NCBI GenBank assembly: GCA_032191485.1
Contig: JAVDOI010000004.1
Location: 16,395,443 to 16,459,442 of the forward strand
DNA: 64,000 bases
Direction of reading: 5' to 3'
DNA from: Leptoclinus maculatus
Taxonomy: Eukaryota; Chordata; Actinopteri; Perciformes; Stichaeidae
Under the pieces are notes generated by a model, which made no database searches, was not told the origin of the DNA, and saw nothing but the letters and a program-made list of their open reading frames with translations. The translations under genes and the position numbers were made by a program. Below, piece by piece: positions 41,755-55,100 of the stretch (position 1 is the stretch's first letter; every line of letters begins with the position of its first letter).

Positions 41755-44700
41755 GTAAGAGCACCTCAGTTTAGTTGCATCTGTCGCTTCTTGACGTTCA
41801 GCGGTCGAGCTAACGGCTAATGCGTGGTGTCCCGTGCACGTATAACGTTAACGTTAACGTTAACTCTGCGCTGATAATGTGCGATGGAATGTTTGGCCGT
41901 AATGTGAGCCATCTCCGACGGTGGATTTAACCGCCAGGCCAGCTGGCTCGACAGCATTCGGGTCAGTCTGTTGCTCTGTCTGCCGACGTTAGCTGACCAC
42001 CAATTAGCAGCTCCGCTAGCCAAAGCAGACCGCGTTAAATACGTTCAGCGTGGACACGACACCACCCGGTCCTGTCACCCCAAGTTTGTCCCAATATGTT
42101 ATCGGAGATAAGAAAACGTCTCACTACAAAGCGGTTGTTGACATTGTCGGCTAGTGACAGTGTGACTCACGTAAAGTAGGGCAGGTCCACTATATTATTA
42201 ATACGATACTAATGTGATGGAATTCAATACAGTCGCTGTGTGTGTGTGTGTGTGTGTGCTAATGCTGAAAACACACTTGTTGCCCATGCATGTGTGTATT
42301 AACAGCTGCCACTTATCTCCCCTGAGTAAACAGTGTTTTGTTCTTTTACAGGGAATATCCAGACAGAACATTTGACCTGGTTGTACAGGTGGCATGTCCA
42401 GCATCTGAACATGAGGGTAGGTGGTGTCAGTATTTCCATTCATAATGTCCTGTGTAATGTACTGTCAGTCTGTCAGCTGCTCGGTGAGACAAGTCAATGG
42501 AAAATGTTGCTGACACCTAAAAATAACATGCACAATACATATAGGTAGAGTTGAAAGATTACTCAATTCATTGATTATTTCCACAGAAAATGAGTTGAAA
42601 AGTATTTTGTGTCATTTTATCAAATGCCCAAAATTAATTGATTCCATCATTGTTTCAATGTCAATTAAATATCTTTGGGATACAAGATACTTGAAGACAT
42701 TGTCTTGGCCTCTATTAAAGTGTGATGAACATTTTTCACATTTACAGTCCAAAAGATGAATGTATTGATAGAGAAAGTAATTGACAGGTTAATTGATCAT
42801 GACAATAATTGTTAGTTGCAGTCCTAAATAGAGCATAGTCCTTTTTTAAATAATTGTTACATCTATCAGTGCTGAAATACACAAGATAAGAACATCACAT
42901 GAAACAGAACAAAGATCTCTCAATTGCACAACAGTCACTACTTTCATATCCATGGTGTGAAGCTTACCCTCTCTCATTTAATTGTACTGACTCAGGATGA
43001 ATGTGTTTTGTCATTGATAATTGACTGGGCTTTGCTCTGTTGTAGAGCTCTTTTGCTGGTGGCCTACTTAATGATTAGTTGGTTGGCATAAAATCAATCG
43101 TCAGCAATTTTAATAACCAGTCAGTCAATTAAGTCATTCTTGGTTTCTAGCAGCTCAAAAGTGTCGGTTTCCTCTTATTTTTTTTTTCATATGTGAAGAT
43201 GTCACATGGAACATTTTTCTTGAATTTTTTATGAAACAATGAATTAAAAAATAAGCAGTCAAGGGTATTCAACAATGAAAATAGTTGCTAGTTGTGGCCC
43301 TGTAATCAATCCTTCATGCATGTTTGCCTGTTGTGTGAACAGGTAAAGTGCTGATGTTTGTGAAACTACAGTAATTGTAAGGCTGTACAGCGAAGATGTC
43401 ATTTGACGTTGGCAGAAGTGTTTTTGCTCAGTATTTAGAGCCAGACGGCGAGCGTCAGAGAGCGACACTGCATGACTGAGTCCAGTCTTGCACAATGAGG
43501 GCAATCATTATGTCTGTGGTGTTATTACGTGTTCTCCAGAGTTTACTCTGTCTGTAAGGACTAGAAAAGGTCAACGCTGAGTTCATCTGTAAAAGTCACA
43601 GAGTGTTGTACATTCTTCATTTATTTGACTGAACCTGGACTATTCTGTTTATTAAGCCTGACCGTAAGTTAACCAGCGCAGGCCTTTCTCTTGTAACCGT
43701 GACCCCACAGAGATTGTTTTAGAAAGATCACGCTTGGGTCAGCAAGCTGCATTAACTGCTGTTTGCAGTGGTCAAACATTCCAGCAGTGGTCGGCTGGGA
43801 CAAAAAAGTGGTCAGACTATAGTTCGGGAAATGACTGTGGCCAAAGAGGAACAACACCCTACTCTACCTTTATGAATATGGGAAATGAAGTAACCTGTAT
43901 CTCACATCAATATCCAGTGTCGCCCCATGAGTGAAATATCACGTAAAAACATTTTCACTTCACATTACACCGGCTGTCTTATTTTGCCCACTCAGTTTTG
44001 ACGTTAAAGAGGTGTTATGTGGAGGGTTCACTCGCGCAGCTGCTGAGCTGACCGGAGTAGACCGAAAGTTGTCCTTGGATGTCGATCTGATATTCTAAAC
44101 CAAACTCATAAACCACCGTCCTGCGCTGTAATAACCGACTTCCCCCCCCCCCCCCCCCCCCACATATGATCCGGGGGTTAGATTCATATCCGGACTGCTG
44201 CTCCCTGGAGCGCAGCTACAGAGCAACGTTTGCACACGCCTCGTCGTTTTGATTGAAGCGCTCTCTCTCTGGCCTGACTGCTGAGTCCTGATTGGACATA
44301 AGAATGTCCCCCGTTTAGGACGCTGTTATGATGCATGTGTACTGTCTGCCAGCAGAGGCTTAGCATTGTGGTGGATTTTTTTTTTATCTGAGTAGTTTCA
44401 GATGACCATTTGAGGAATGACTCACTTCTCTCTGAATCTGATCAATTTCCCGTTCTTTGACTTGGCATTCGCTTCCGTCTGCATGAAACAAAATGGTTCT
44501 CGAATGCTAAAACTGTGCTATCATTGCACTTGGCCTGAATGAAGGGGTTGGGGTGCAAACATTGTACATCTACGCATGCATTGAGCACTAAAATTGAACC
44601 TGTCTTATAGCAACGTATGCATTTGTCTCATTTCTGTGATGCTTACTTTTTGTCATGAGCTGAAAGGGTTAATGCTGTGAGTCATAACGGAACAGCTTTG

Positions 44701-47700
44701 GCCAGCTATGAAACCTCCGCAGTCACTCACCACAAACAAGAGCCGTTTCTCCTACAGCCAAACATTAGGTACTTTGCCAAAAAAAGCACCACTTCACATT
44801 CACACTTTATCTTCCCACTAACTCAGAGGCAAACAAACAAGAGTGCAACCGTGACAGACTATAATTAAATTGTCATAGCAACATGGCGTAGAGCATTTGG
44901 TGAAAGGTTTCAGCTTGTTCATAATTCTCATATCTCCGCCTTAACACTTTAGTGAATACAAGTTTGCTTTTAGATTGATTTTGGCTGCATTTTAGGTGTT
45001 TGTGTACTCCCTCTACCAGCGATCCAGTTAGTAACGGCGTGCTTTAACGTGACTGAGACGCTGTCCTCTTTTATTGACTGGAAAGCTTGCTGTGTGCACC
45101 GTTTTTTTGCTGATACTGCATCACTGTTTTGCCGCTCTCACCACATCCTGGTTTTGCAGATCTGAAATTAGATCCATGTGCGAAAGCATGGCACGATACC
45201 ATCAAAGTGTGGAGGGTAGTCCCCTTTTGTTTGTAATAGCCATGAGCAAACTATGTGACTATAGTACAGAGAAACCTGTACTACCGTCATACAAATATAG
45301 CTACGCCCTTTATATAGATGGTCAGTACGCCTATCCCCCAACTTCCTGTGTTAAGTGGGTTTCACATCTTCTGTAGTCACATACCGCCCACGCAGACGGG
45401 CCTGCGATAAGCCTGAAAGTTGTTTAAACCGATAGATTGCTCACCCATTATAAAGACATGCAACACTTAAGTCCAGAGCTTTAATATTTCTCTCTGTGAC
45501 AGGTTTTCTAAAGCCTACATCTTGAGTGCTGAATTATTATGACTAATGTTAGTAATTTACCAATAAGTAATTCATTTGAACTCATAAATATATCAACTGA
45601 CACAGAGTAAGATTGGACAACCGGTTCTCAAGGTGTCGGAGGCTGCAGCTCTGCAGACTGCTGTGTGTTGGGAAGCGTAGTCTGAACCAGTGGTGCTTAC
45701 CTCGATGACTTGACCCAAGCTGAAGAAAAAACATCTGTAGCTTTTCATCCAACCAGTTCACTGTGGCTGCCTTCTCCGTTTGAAATACGTGTTACAAGTA
45801 GAGTTTCACTCGATCCATCCCTGACCATGTAGATGTGAACATGTTTTAGGAGAACAAACAACAGTCTATTGTTCAATGATTTCTATTTTGTGTTGGTGAG
45901 GTATAGAGGCCTTTGTGTTGTTTTAAGGAATGGCTCAGGCCTTGTTCAAGTGTCCTGCAAATGGTGTCCTTTGTCCTCCAGAACAATATTTAACCAGCGA
46001 CGGAGTGGGAGCGGCAGGTTTGAGTAACCCCATTGATGTTTTTTGAAATTGATCTCTAACAAAATTTTAGCAAGGTTGTGCTGCAAAATAGGCCAATGTC
46101 CTGTCAATAGCATATCATTTTGTGTTTTGTAAGCCTCAAATGATGAATCCATTTTAATTGAGCATTACTATGGTGGCCAATTCATTGAGTTGTCACTCAT
46201 TTGGCAGTAGAAATGTGCTTTTCTACGCTGTGACAAGAGTGTGTAGATGAAGCACCGAGTTGTTATCTTTTACTCATTTACTCTGGCTCTCTACTAACAT
46301 TACTACTACTCCACTGCTTGTTTTAGTTGTCACTAAAACGACTCACCTCAGTAAGTCCGCAACTTGCACTGAGTCGGTTTAGTTCATACGGAGGTTAGCC
46401 CTCTACGACGGCCGCAATAGCAATGGTACACATAAAAATGGCCGCCGCTCTGACCATCCAGCTACGTTGATTTAAATGGGAATATCCGTTCAACTCCTAT
46501 TCTATTTCTATGGTGAAACCGCAACTCACTGTGTTTTGGTGACTGAAACCTAATGTAAACGTAACTTAACATTTGCACCCCTTGTAATTAAGCATTGTTA
46601 ATTATGGTCCAAAGGTGCAGTTGCCTATTCAGCACATTTTATCACTTAGTATTTCCAGTAGTGAAAACTTGGACGATGGTCCAATCTCAAATCAATTCCA
46701 CTAAATGAAACTGTTCGTCTTTGCACTTTGTTGTGCGACGCTCTCACATTGTACCGCTTTGACTGTCGAGTACGCTGCTGATAGCGAAGACTCATAAGAT
46801 TCCTGAAGAGCTGTGATGTTGAGCCAGCAGGGCCGTTCAACTACTCTGACTACCTTTCATCCCGAACATCAAGTCTGATTCACAGGCATCCAGATCCAGT
46901 TTATCCCACTGTGGTCAAGGAGAATACCATTTGTAAGTGTGTCGCTAAGAGCATGTTATTTAGGGTAATTAACTCTGCCAGTGTTCTCAGTGTGTTCCCG
47001 TTGGACAAATTCCCAATTATTACTCCCATGGGTAAGTCTGATTTTCTTTTTCCCCCCTCTCTCTTTTGGCAAACACTTGTGGTAACAATATAACATCATT
47101 GGTACAGGTAAGAACAGAAATGTCCATCATATTCCAGATTTTGATTATAAAACAGAAATTTTATGAGAGCATCAACATTCCTCAAAAGAGGTGTTGCTGG
47201 GGAAAAAAAAAAATACCACAAAAAGCTCACATCTACAATGGTGGCAGTGTTCAAATCTGGACTTGGCCCCACACTTCTAACCGTGGATGTGTTGATAGAT
47301 GACAGACACTGGCCTTCTTTCCTCATGCAGGTCCACGGAGACCTGGCCTCCCTGTTCAGCCCGAGCTCAGTTCCGCTTAGCTCTCTTGGCTCAGTGCTCG
47401 GTGGATGCTCGGGCTGTGAGCGAGATGCCTGAGAGCGTGACTGGCATGCTAGCTACTAGCGGCCCTGGCTACATAAAGCCATATTGATGTGCTTCCAAGA
47501 TGCTGCCAAAGCTAGCAGATGACGCTAATGCTGCCAAGGCAGTAGGTGGGGACAGATGCTACCTGTCCTCGCCCGCTCCCTGCAGCCAGATTGTTCGCAG
47601 TAACAAAGCAATAAACCTTAATAGATCAGTGTATCAATTTTACGGCAACATTCATGCTGCCGTTTAGGAAATGATTTACAGTTTAACAAAAACAAACTAA

Positions 47701-49990
47701 AATCCGACCCTGGTTCTTCTGTGTGGTTTACTTTGCATGCTCTTCCTGTTAGCTTTCCTTTTTCTGCGTGCTTCCCTCAGTTCAGACATGCAGGTCGGAT
47801 GAATTGGGATAAATTGTCTGAATGTTTCCCCTGCCGTTACGATATATAACCTGCCATTGGAAGATGGGTGAAAGCACTTGTTGTTAACTTGTTTCCATCT
47901 CATGTTTGTGCCTGTCAGCTGTTTATCATTGAGCATGCGCCTTTTTGTTGTTTTGAGATAAGTGACAGGTTTGTCGTCTGCTTCAGTGTCTCACGATAGC
48001 TTCTCACTGGTAGTAAAAATGTGCTGCAGGAGGTTTAAGTGGTGAAATACAAATGCACTTGGTTTGAGAACCAGAAAGCAATCGTATAGTAATGTAGTAG
48101 ACACATTTCTTCATTTGATTCCCGTGGCCTGATAGCTTCACTTTGTCCAACTATGAAACGTTTCTTTAGTTCTGTATCGGAGACCCGGAGGTCTCACAGT
48201 GTCACCTGCTGTTTGCTAGTTAGTTATCAATCTGCTGTAGCCCCCTCAAGCAGCACCGGGATGTTCCTTTTCCCCCCCCCCCATTTGACTTTCACCCCTT
48301 CCCATTCCCACCCTTCGCATCCGTAGAGCAAAACTCCCGTGTGGCAGAACTTTTAGAAAAGGTTGAACGTTGACATTCTGCAAAAATGTCATAATTGCTC
48401 CTTGACCCGCGCTTTGTCGTTTCTGCAGTCTGATTGGATTCCGGCTGCGCGTTGAGTTCATGGTGGGCTCACACTCAGACGGGAGGCCATTGGAGTACTA
48501 ACAGATGCCATGGCAGCAAGGAGGGTGTTGATTGGTCATTAGAGGGGCCACACTCTTCCACTCCCACTCCTGAGAGGACCTTGGGGTCTCACACTTTGTT
48601 TGTCTCACAACCCTTCTGCCTTTCTCTTTTGTCTCACCCATATGACTTTGCTAAATTGGCTCTTTCCACATACTCCGATATCATCCAAGTCTTTGTTGTC
48701 TTTTGTTGGTTTCCTCTGAAGCGATTTGAGGAAGTCTCTCAACTTCCCTGCTATGGTATGGTAATGACAGCAGCGTGAGTGGACCCTCGCACTCGATGCC
48801 AGTGTCTATAGGATCATGTCGGACCCACAGTCCAACATTTGGCAGCCTAACCTCGTTTTTTTTTTTTTTAATGTGATCAGGCTGGTGGTTAGTGTATATT
48901 AGGGACTATTTGTTTGTGTGTTGATACCCTTTTCTTTTGTGAGCACTCTTAATGACATGACATGTTGAGACATTAGACATTTGATGCTAATGCGGTGCAG
49001 TAAGCAGTACAGGACTTTTGGAAGACTGCATCACCTGACGGGAGATCAGAACCACATTAAAAAGGTGTTTTAATGCTCAGGCTAGACATTGAAAAGACTG
49101 TAATTTAATGTGATTTTTTTTTAAATGGAATAAGCGACTTGAATATGTATGGATGGATTATGTTGCATTCCTGAAAGAAAATAAATAACTTCTGTCATTG
49201 ACGTTACATTTACAATTTGGTTGTCTTCTGTGGAACAGTTGCATGTTCACAGATCAAGTTGTGTTGATTTGATGAGCAATGTGGATTCTCCCTCATGCGC
49301 TATGTTTTTTTTTCATCACAATCTTTCCTTTTGTACGACACAATAAGGTATCACAGAAGAATTGTTGGCATTTCTGTTTTGGTTATCCAGATGACAAAGT
49401 TGGCCATCTAGTGTTTGCTGCTTTTCTCAGCACTCGACAGCCTTGTTCGCTTTTGTTGGTGTCTGGAGTAATTTGTAGCTCCCCGCTCGCAGTCACTCAT
49501 CCATTCAGTAGCTGTGTGGCGGCCTGCTGCTCACTGGCTTTAGTTCCAGCTCTTTTTTTTGGAGTTGGAAGCAAGTGTTTTCATCCCAGCATGTCCCGTT
49601 TCAGATTATGTGGTGGAAACTGAAACCATGACTCGGCATTGTTCAAGTTCACTTTTGGTCAGTGCAGGCCCACGACATGTGAGTTGTTACCTGGCTAAAG
49701 GCACCGAAGAAAGTCCGAGACAGAAGATAGATTTTCTTTTTAAAGCAATCTCCGTTCTGTTTGGCAACAGCCAACACACTTCGTATGTCCCGTTTCTACC
49801 CGTTCTTCTCCTCACATTGCAACCTTTTCCTTGTGATCACATGTCGTTTGCACAAACAAGGCGCAATCCTTCTTGCTCACTATTTTGATTATCACTGGTT
49901 ATGACGGGGACGGACAGGGAGAATAGAGATGGAACCAGTCGCTGGGACTTTTCAAGTGGTGCCACGTGACTTCACTACGTTCATGTTTTG

Positions 49991-50050
<60 letters not shown>

Positions 50051-51015
50051 ATGCATCGATCACCAGCAGGACAGCTGTGAGTAGACTTCTCTGTTGTTTC
50101 GTAGAGTATTATTGGACAGAGCATGAAGAATGGGGGCAAAATGAGACTGGGTGGGGCAGGGAGGGAGGGAGATGGGGGAGAGAGAGAGAGAGAGGATGAA
50201 GGGTGAGGTGGATATGCTGATGGCAGTAGTCTATAAACTGAGAGGTGAGATACCGAGGGGGTTGCTGGCTGAGCTTTCCCGCTCACTGACGCAGTGCTAA
50301 AACTCCAGGGGGGGGGCAAACTGCTTCTGTGTGTGATGACAGGTACATGTTTAAGTGAATAGTGTGTGCGTTGTGCATGTACGGCCGTGCATGCGTGCGC
50401 ACGGCTGCACGGATGTGTGCGTCTGTGCATGAGAGAGAGACACGGAGGCTGCGAGAGCTGCAGGAGGCTCATCTGAATTCACTAATGCTGCCAGACTGGG
50501 AGAACATGGAAAGACTTCTAGGCACCGACGCTCACAGGCTATTTTTAGACTTCCCCTTTTCCACGGCGAAAAAAAAAAGTAGGAACCCGATCAATGATTT
50601 AAAATGAGATGATTTTGATGAATGCAGAAGAGTTTCATCACATCACCCCCCCCCCCCCCCGACTTGCAGCCTCACAGCATTGGTGGCTTGTTTTTTTTTG
50701 TATGTGTACGCTTTTGCTGTGCATCTTTTGTGTGATGGCAGATGAATTTATTCCCTTGTGAACTCTCTGAAGTTATGCCCCAGAGAGCTGTGGGAATTTC
50801 ATGTGTTTAAAAATAAAAGCCACGAAGCAAAGGCTAGGATAACGTCCAGCTGAATTTAGCTTCCAAAAAAACCCAGAAAATGTCATCTTAAAGCTCGGCT
50901 CTTCTTCACATGTATCATGTCAAAGAATGACAATAGATGGCCAAGAGTACATACGTTCAGCACAGCAGATGGCACAAGCATGTACAACCAAACACACACA
51001 CATGCACACCCCCAC

Positions 51016-51051
<36 letters not shown>

Positions 51052-52126
51052 CAAGTATTGTGAGTCAAACAATGATTGGCTGGTTCTTGTGCGTGTAATA
51101 CCAATATGGCCTAGTTTAGCCCCCAAATGAACAGGATTAGTGCAGCTCCTGCTTTAATGTAGCTTTAGTGATGTTAATCTGTTCCTAGTCTGGCAAATTG
51201 GATTTCATCAACAAAAAAAAAAAAAGCTGTGCTCAAAAAGATGTGACTTTAGACATTTAGTCATATTGAGCAGGTTTTAAAATGACAGGATTTTAACAGG
51301 ATTTGGGGGGGTTTACTCACTACTTATGACCGGCCCACTTCTCTCGTCATGTGCAGTGGGAATGACTGCCATAGCCTCATTCATCAAGACACCACTCTCT
51401 CTGAGATGTTCCTACAGGAACCGTTTAGTACCGTCTTCTGCCTGTCAAATGCTTGTTTTATTTGTATTGTAGTGTTGGCAAACAACATGGTATAAAATGA
51501 TGAAGAGGGGAGACTCAAAAGATATCCAGCGTTCTTTAAACCCCACTTTTAGACGGAACAGAAGAAGCCGATAAAGGCGGAGATTAGAGTTACAAAGGAC
51601 GGCGTCTCGGCTTGTATTGTGGTCTCACAGGGCTGCTGCCATGTTGACTGATGTAAAATGACTCAAAAGATGAACGATGCAAAAGACAGAAATGTATTTT
51701 CCCTCGGCAATTAATGAAATCAACCTACTTATTGACATGATATGAGATCTGGTATCCTGACGTCTAGACTGTTGTCCTTTTTAGACCTTAATTTTTGTGG
51801 CCGAACCCAAGTCAAGCAGAACTAGTAGTACAAGCCTACTGTCTGTGCTGTCATTTCAGCTTCTCTCCCCCTCTGTTTACATGTCAACAGCTACGCCCCG
51901 AGGCTATGTCTCTCCATTCCATGTTGCCTAACACCACACAATTACTGTGAAGATGATGGCGTTTACATGCATGTAGTAGCCCTACTGGCCCTTAATTTGG
52001 GTTCTGGCCTATTTTTCAAGACGGAAAATATAGGTCAGCCTTGATGTCCTCGAGAATGTCTGAGACCATTTATCATTTCAAATCATATAATTCATCCAAA
52101 AGGTCTTTGTTTTCAGATAGACGGAT

Positions 52127-52191
<65 letters not shown>

Positions 52192-55100
52192 ACAGACACT
52201 TATGCCTCCCTTACATTAGGGCTGGGCAATATATTAATGTTATATCGATATATCGCGGCATGAGACTAGATGTCGTCTTAGATTTTGGATATCGTAATAT
52301 GGAACACTTCCTGGTTTTAAAGGTTTTACAGTAAAGTGATGTATTTTTCTGAACTTACTAGACTTCTCTAGCTGTTTGATTATTTGCCTTCACCCGCTTA
52401 CTCATTATATCCACATTACTGATGATTATTTATCAAAAACCTCATTGTGTAAATATTTTGTGAAAGCACCAAAAGTCAACCCTTCAATATTGTCACGATA
52501 TATTGATATTGAGGAATTTTGTCAAAAATATTGTGATATTTGATTTTCTCACATATCGCCATAGCACTTCCTCACCTTCCAATAAGTCATCTACCTCCCA
52601 AACCTTTATATTTATCTCTCGATTGGAACTGGTTGAGATGAGACTGGGAGTTTAAATATTTAATACCCATTTTAGACTGACCCGACGATGCAGGACTTAC
52701 CTTTTTGTTTGTGGTCAGAGTGAACAGGCTAACATGCATTTCCCAACCGGGCCTCGGGATGTGCTTCTGACCAGGGTTGTACTGGTTTCAAATCAAGTCC
52801 ATTTTATTTCTATTGCCCAACATCACACATTTGCCTCGAGGGGCTTTACAATCTGTACAGCATATGACACCCTCTCTCCTTAGACCCTTAAACGTGTTTG
52901 AGGACAAGGTACAGGGAATACTGCAGGATTACATTCAACCGTATAGGAGGAATTGGGTCAACTAATCGCTCTTCTAATCATTCATTCGTCTCATTCAAAT
53001 ATCAGATATCTATTGTGAAAAATAGATGGAAAGATCGTGAACTTGAATCTCCAAAATAAACACAGCTGCTTTCATTGAACTCGACGACAATTCCACCCAT
53101 TTACAGTTTATATCGGGTCTAGTGTGGAACTAGTCTATTTAGTTATTGGTCTGTTGACGGTAAATAAATTGCCAAAAAGTTTGATTGATACTTTTTTTTA
53201 TATAATTTATCTAGCAAAAATGCCAAACATTAGCTGAGTTGGATACAGCATTTAAAGATGTGACTTTGGGCTTGAGGGAAATTATGAAAAATAGATGTAA
53301 AAATGGCTGTCAGTTGCAGCTCTAATTAGGTCTATTGTAACCAGCAGAACACTGGTTTAGCAGTGATGTCTATGAAACCACCGTTCAGAGTCCTGTGTGA
53401 ATGTGGATGACAGGGAATTAAAGCTGTGACAGCAGTCTGGTGTTTAATGGGTCCAATGCGGGTAGAATGTTTGTTTGTTTGTTTGTTAACCAACATCAAA
53501 CGGTGTCTTGTGTGGGAAAGTGGGCGGAGCTCTGTTGACATGCGTCTTAGCCCAGTCCGGTCTGCTGAAGCACTTGTTGGGCCAAGCTCACTTTTTCCAA
53601 CTCCCAGAAAAAGCATGCTGATGAAGCAAAGTGAAATCGGCTTATGTGAACATAAATATATTATTATATGCGTTGTCAGTTTGTCCAACAACTTGCAACC
53701 CTGGAGAAATGCAAAGGAATGATAATGGATGAACACTGGCTGAACAGGGCCCCTTTTCTCCAAATGACCCTTCCTTTAGAAATGGTTCTTCAAAACCTGA
53801 GACCTTCTACTTCTCCTGAAGCCAGTTACATGTGTGTGTGTTCATTTTTTTCTGTCAGTATTTCATCCATCAGTGCTGCAGAGCATTGAGACCCCTGTGA
53901 ATGTGCTACGGCACTATACGGATACAGACATATTGTCATCGCTGTGGAAAGATTGACTGGCTGACTGACTGTCTGACTGAGAGCTGTCTGTCTGTCAGCC
54001 TTTTGCATGTTGAACTTCAAATCGCAGCTCGGCAGCACCAAGCATGTAGCCGCCAAAGGCAAGGCTTTACACTGTCATCAGCGCCACGCGGCTGCCTCTG
54101 GGTGCTGTGCCGCGTGACGTTTAACCGAGATCGATCCTCTCCACACCTCAAGGAGCTGCTGTGCTGCACACGGTGTTTCCTCTGATGCTGCAACCACCAC
54201 CTCAAAGACTAGAGAAGGAACTCTACCCTGAGCATTGAGTGACAATGACCTGATCACCAGCGTACTTTCACTTTTGTAAGTTCCTAATTTGCTTGCAAAA
54301 GCGTCTTTCACATTCACGAAACAAAGTATACTCGATACTAAGTTGCACTCTTGGTCCAGGTTGTATTCATGTGTGAATATCAACTTAATAATAGAGTTAT
54401 TATTCATTCGCTGTGCTTATATAGATGTTGTCTTTTGACCGAGGCAGATGGTTGGACCATATGGAGAGAGAAGTATGTGATTATGTGAAGGAATGTTGGT
54501 ATTTAAGGTGACAACCAGTGATGGAATCGGGACCATTAACCTGTGCTGTGGCATTCAAAGCTCTGCAGCCTACACCCTCCTTTCCCCCCTTTTCTGTTTG
54601 GAAATACATATCTGGGTCACGTCTCGGATTTCAGATTAGATCCCAGATTTTAGGGCACGTTACTGCGCTAATGTAAGCACTTGATTTTGTTCTTTGTGGC
54701 AGCAGCTGAACATAATACAGTGAAGACAGAGATGGAGACTAGTCTGTCAAGGGAGATACCGGTTTTTTTTTCTTAGCTTAGGAGTCTAACACCCCCCCCC
54801 CCCCCCCCCCCCCCCCCCAACAAACATGCCGTCTGTGTGCTGTGTTGAAGATGCAGCCATGCGGAGCGGGTGTTTGACATAATGTTGGACCAGTATGGAA
54901 TCTGACTGGGAATATCAGCGCTGATACGTGGTGATACACAGAGGCTGTCACAAAGGTTGCATCCATATGCTGTGCCACTCATTCGTGAAGCTGTGAAATT
55001 GGGTTGCATCCCAACTAGCCTGAAGACAGTATCACTTTCATTTCTCTCTTTCTGTCTCTCTCTCTCTCCACCCCTTCACTTCCTCTCTCTCTCTCTCTCT

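Noticed and set aside
49981..50472. 163-codon minus-strand frame with poly-CV
   Set aside because: Reads through a (CA)n microsatellite and a GA-rich stretch. Not coding.
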